A DNA stretch of 64,000 nt. Origin: Bifidobacterium sp. ESL0728. Its GTDB lineage: Bacteria > Actinomycetota > Actinomycetes > Actinomycetales > Bifidobacteriaceae. The notes under the pieces were generated by a model, which saw nothing but the letters and a program-made list of their open reading frames with translations, was not told the origin of the DNA and ran no database searches. How positions within the stretch are numbered: the stretch's first letter is position 1; each line of letters starts with the position of its first letter. Shown here one piece after another: positions 61,301 to 64,000 of this stretch. The stretch covers positions 558,001-622,000 of the forward strand of contig NZ_CP113925.1 in assembly GCF_029392015.1 (NCBI RefSeq), given 5' to 3'. A program made the position numbers and the translations under genes.

Positions 61301-64000
61301 TTGAAGGAGATCATGTTGTTGGCGACGGTGGCCCCGCCGATGCCCTGCATCTGCAGGTTCTTATCGACGTTCAGATCGGTGTTGTCGCCGGAGATGTCGT
61401 TCTGCGTTACCGGCACATTGGCTTCCGTGTTGGGTCGCAGCGTCACTTGGTCATCACGCGCGTATACGCCGGAATCCGAAGTGCCCTTGTAGACGCCCAC
61501 GCGGATCTGGGCCTGGGCTCGCTGGCCGGTCCAATCTTCTACAGCGTAAGAGAAAGTGTCGGTTCCTGACGAATCGCCATAGGCCTCATAGACCATATAG
61601 TTTGCTCCGACCTCGTCGATACGTCCCATCTTCGGTGATTTGTCACCCAGGCCGAGCAGGGTGTCGTCGTCGCCGTCGGTGTCGATACCTGTCAGGGTGA
61701 TGGGGATGCGCACCTTCTGGCCGGCGGCCACCTGGGCCTGCGTGTCCTGTGGGGTGGGGGCTGGCTTGTTGTTGGCGTCCTTGGCGTGCACCGTGATGGT
61801 GATGATGCCGGAGGCCGCGTTGCCCAGATTGTCGCGTACCGTATAGGTCACCGGATAGACGCCGGGGGTGTTCGAGGCCTGGTAACGTACGTCGTCGCCG
61901 GAGACGAAGACGAGGCCCTTGAAGGTCTTCTTGCTGAACTGAAGGGTGTTCTGCAGTTTCACGGTGGTGCCGTCGGCATGGGAGACATGGTCGATCACAT
62001 CGACGCTGACGATGCCGCCGGTACGCACGTTGGCGGTGACGTTGGCGGCCTTCGGCGCCGCGTTGGCGGTGGTCAGGGCCGGCGGCTGCAGCACGATGGT
62101 GCCGCGGGTCGAACCCGCCGCGTTGGCTACGGTATATGTCAGTTTGACCGGCTTTGTGGGAATCTGACGGGCGGTCATATAGACGCGTTTATGGGCCACC
62201 AGTCCGGTTTTGATCCCGAGCTTCGGGTCGACGTCGACCGAAGTGACGGAAAGCACACCGCCCATGGGGTCGGTGTCGTTGTTCAGAGGCTCCACGATGG
62301 CGGTGCGGTCGGCCCCCAGCAGTGCCACGTCATTGGCCGCTATCGGCTTGGCGGATTCTCCTGTCACCGGCTGTACTTCCATGCGTGCAAGGCCCTGGGC
62401 TTCGATGCTGCCCTGGCTGATGGTGTACGGAACGTAATATGTACCGGGGTTGCTGGCCTTGAAGGTGAAGGAAAGATCGGCGGAATTGGTGGATGTAGTG
62501 GTGCCGGTCGGGGTGTTGACCGCCGAAAGCACGGGTGGCTGGGCGCTGGTGCCGTGCACGTATTGCTTGAGTTCGACGGTGGTGGAGGTGTCGGGCGTCG
62601 TGTTCTTGGTCACCGCGTCGATCAGCGCCGGCAGTGTATTGGCCGGGCGTACGGAGAAGAAGATAAGCCCGGTTCCGGTGTGCATGCCGTCCGAGACGGT
62701 GACTTCCACGCCCACGCGGCCGCCGGTGAGCGATCCGGTGTTGAAGACGAGCTGGCCATCTGCGCGCGTGGAGATGGCGACCTGGTTGTTGTTCTGGGCG
62801 ACGGCTGAGACGAGTGTCATCGGGTCACCTTCAGGGTCGGTGAAGCTTCCCAGGGCGTTGACGGTGAAGGTGGCTCCCTGCTCCACGTCGTATTCGGGAG
62901 GGGTGTCGGTCTGGGCCGGCGGCTGGTTGACTGTCCCGCCGGTGATGGTGAGGTTGACTGTGGCGGAACTGGACTGTCCGCGACCGTCGTTGATTTCATA
63001 GGTGAAACTGGTCTTGCCCGGGGTCGCGCCGGTGGTGTCGAGCTGCAGATAGCGGCCGGAGTAGATGGGGGCCACGGTGATGCCTGCGCCCGAAACGGGG
63101 CCGACCTTGGTGATGTGCAGCACGGAGCAATCCGTCTGTTCGTCATTGCGTAATACGTCGAGGATCTGCTGACTGCCCACGCGCGCGCCGAAGTTGTCGT
63201 CTTCGGCCTTGATTTCACCGGATTTGGTGGAGCAGGTGGGTTTGAACTGCGTCTGGTTGTTGGCGGAATCGGAATTTTTCTGCTGGTTGGTGGTCTTCTT
63301 CGTTTCGATCTGACGCCATTGGATCTTGATGACCTTGTTGGACTGGTCCGGGTTCCACACGTTGCCGTTGGTCACGTCGTTCAAGACCACAAGCCGGTGG
63401 TTGGTGCGGAAGACGAGCTGCGAGGTGGGGGATATGGACTGCAGGCTCTGCCATTGCGCCTTGGTGTTGTCGCCTTTGCCTTGGCTCGCCTCAGCCGCAC
63501 CGTCGGCCGAGCACAGGCGGATATAGTTGTGCGCCTGCTGCGACCAGGCGGCATACACGCAACCCTTGGAGGAGACGGGCTGTGCGACTTCGGCCATGCC
63601 TTTGTTCATGAACGCGGCGGTTTTGTCGTTGTGCTTGAAATCAACGGTGAATACGCCGTTGCGGGCACTCGCCGCCACCCAGTCGCCCTGGGCGTTGTCA
63701 ACGGCCGGGGCCTGCAAGCTCACCGGACCGCGTGAATCGATTTGTGCGCTGCCGCCCTGCCACATGATGCTCTGCTTGGCGGCGATCACCGGGCGGTCGC
63801 CGATCACGGTGAAGCTGTCGGCGTTGGTCTCTTTGCCGTCGGTGATGGATTTGAGTGTCTTTGGCACGCTGTGTGCATCGTCCATCTTGATGACCGCGCC
63901 GTCCGCAGGCCGATACCCGTAAACCGCACCGTTGCGGTCTACCGCAAGAAGCCCGTGGACCCCGAGCTGCATCTGCGGGGCGGAGGTCTTGGGGGTGATG
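58393..64000 (-). CDS. fn3: Giant fibronectin type III / Ig-like surface protein, 5' end outside window
   Basis: At least 1868 residues are in the window and the frame is open to the right edge. Order from the window edge: a propeller-like region (GVHGLLAVDRNGAVYGYRPA), many Ig/cadherin-like repeats of about 90 residues with NDxxxN-type and LSD-type calcium or fold motifs, two fibronectin type III domains (about 1340-1530), further beta domains with Cys pairs, and a Ser/Pro/Thr-rich tail ending ITQRSLAIAAKQQGATR. No LPxTG, so attachment is probably by the N-terminal part not seen. The B. longum counterpart is reported to bind TNF-alpha; I cannot verify that here. Confidence 0.85.
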   Translation of the reverse strand, partial: ITPKTSAPQMQLGVHGLLAVDRNGAVYGYRPADGAVIKMDDAHSVPKTLKSITDGKETNADSFTVIGDRPVIAAKQSIMWQGGSAQIDSRGPVSLQAPAVDNAQGDWVAASARNGVFTVDFKHNDKTAAFMNKGMAEVAQPVSSKGCVYAAWSQQAHNYIRLCSADGAAEASQGKGDNTKAQWQSLQSISPTSQLVFRTNHRLVVLNDVTNGNVWNPDQSNKVIKIQWRQIETKKTTNQQKNSDSANNQTQFKPTCSTKSGEIKAEDDNFGARVGSQQILDVLRNDEQTDCSVLHITKVGPVSGAGITVAPIYSGRYLQLDTTGATPGKTSFTYEINDGRGQSSSATVNLTITGGTVNQPPAQTDTPPEYDVEQGATFTVNALGSFTDPEGDPMTLVSAVAQNNNQVAISTRADGQLVFNTGSLTGGRVGVEVTVSDGMHTGTGLIFFSVRPANTLPALIDAVTKNTTPDTSTTVELKQYVHGTSAQPPVLSAVNTPTGTTTSTNSADLSFTFKASNPGTYYVPYTISQGSIEAQGLARMEVQPVTGESAKPIAANDVALLGADRTAIVEPLNNDTDPMGGVLSVTSVDVDPKLGIKTGLVAHKRVYMTARQIPTKPVKLTYTVANAAGSTRGTIVLQPPALTTANAAPKAANVTANVRTGGIVSVDVIDHVSHADGTTVKLQNTLQFSKKTFKGLVFVSGDDVRYQASNTPGVYPVTYTVRDNLGNAASGIITITVHAKDANNKPAPTPQDTQAQVAAGQKVRIPITLTGIDTDGDDDTLLGLGDKSPKMGRIDEVGANYMVYEAYGDSSGTDTFSYAVEDWTGQRAQAQIRVGVYKGTSDSGVYARDDQVTLRPNTEANVPVTQNDISGDNTDLNVDKNLQMQGIGGATVANNMISFKTPAQAGTSYIVYTVKDKAGLSDTATLTVITDPNAPIEPPTAYDYRVPSAATLDKKSVDVDLSQWIANPSGTADELKVGIDPTATDHAHVKGGAKSTTVTVDLTDEARSVPYTVTNTTYHVTSTAFVQVPQYGVFPPMLRPKAPPIKVNAKRSVNIDLADYVRVGPGKTPYVDKDSISATKSDNSDYYVNDQTLKFTAPKDYAGPASITFTVSDGKRDDNSKDKNGSKQAKIINSSVLTLPITVIGRNVPPPTFSASTISVAAGEDAKTIDLTALTHAPSGLDEDETDYSYSGGEASGSIESHLTSNGKLTVKAPTDAAVGSMSSIPITIKYSNGTVSAGLTAQVVQSTRPLAKISGVSRRMNAGDSTNVDILSDAFNPFPDTPLTVVSCQADDTAKIRIDCGSRGSIGIHAAADIGASSNTVVVNVQDATKTKEREVSATITISVIDKPDPPLLSPVAGQPADGAVNLSWTPGSANGSPISDYEVDYDGNAKSCGAVTTCNVTGLTNGRNYSFSVRAKNEAGWSRPSNGVDAMPDKVPDAPGGISVTGDYQKVTVNWDAASYTGTKPDDYLVTLSDGQSKHTNGTSQSISFNISNGAISDGTTLSAKVRGHNRAGDGLVGESSNSGTPWGDPDPPSVTLSQKDENTMKVTAKANNMRNSGCDSINIQGQGSFDCDAASTTFELNDGDYGNPMTVKATVVPKKSAANSSADSNSITPGYSVKTPTNVTLKLNGNSCKVSWQPNGRHSGFAITGSSSSTVDKDKTSYQYTIGEWQNCGSESVAQTFNNATGTAVQATSSGDLTYKVPAKFANISLTWGADHDHITVAGSINPYGQGGTTQIHIWSGDTEKTYNWINGSLDVSDLPDASTGEGYTWQVEVIGNDPALSSNTGDPANHTVSQTRIPAPLPPAPSPPSTSSPSSPSSPSTSTPSTSGGEEVESQSLVDYFPTLQRMITQRSLAIAAKQQGATR

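Overview
The window reads as chromosome of a Bifidobacterium or close Bifidobacteriaceae relative. The rpoB-rpoC pair, the DeoR-galT-galK block, the ACT/DUF711 pair and the fn3-moxR-DUF58-transglutaminase-PP2C cluster all resemble bifidobacterial loci. Codons are GC-rich while intergenic DNA is AT-rich, and there are no signs of plasmid, phage or IS genes. A complete upper mevalonate module (thiolase, HMG-CoA reductase, HMG-CoA synthase) may point to a particular, perhaps insect-associated, clade; that is inference only. No rRNA, tRNA or CRISPR array was found.

Layout. 1-9.2 kb: nucleotide-sugar enzymes (dTDP-glucose 4,6-dehydratase, GalE), a membrane-anchored polysaccharide deacetylase, a G5/transglycosylase cell-wall protein, thioredoxin, two Nudix-type proteins and an alpha/beta hydrolase. 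9.26-9.48 kb: a 51-bp tandem repeat array. 9.6-24.2 kb: NudC, an L,D-transpeptidase, a solitary GcvH, an App1-type phosphatase, an enlarged S9 oligopeptidase, LeuB, a TM2 protein, a permuted lipoate ligase, a Crp/Fnr regulator and a class A PBP. 24.3-28.2 kb: galactose (Leloir) genes under a DeoR regulator. 28.3-32.0 kb: upper mevalonate genes. 32.3-40 kb: ACT and DUF711 proteins, TrmL, a FucO-type alcohol dehydrogenase with a Rex-like operator, a MutY lacking its Fe-S ligands, and a type II NADH dehydrogenase. 40.0-41.5 kb: a decayed accessory patch (ATPase fragment and broken RhuM gene) directly before rpoB. 41.7-49.6 kb: rpoB and rpoC. 49.9-64 kb: an FHA protein, a variant leucine-rich-repeat protein, and the cluster PP2C, inactive-looking transglutaminase, DUF58, MoxR and a giant fn3/Ig-like surface protein that runs off the right edge. 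This last block matches what has been called the PFNA cluster in B. longum, whose Ser/Thr kinase gene would lie beyond the window.

Functional themes. GalE, GalT and GalK form the Leloir pathway. The deacetylase, transglycosylase, L,D-transpeptidase and PBP build or remodel the envelope. GcvH and the lipoate ligase suggest a lipoylation route. FucO and NADH dehydrogenase II handle NADH balance. The 50-64 kb block looks like a phospho-signalling and surface-protein system: the FHA protein and the MoxR ATPase share a short Thr motif in their disordered N-terminal parts that could be kinase target sites. Many genes have a TANNNT hexamer 6-8 nt before the start codon and no clear Shine-Dalgarno, which suggests widespread leaderless mRNAs.
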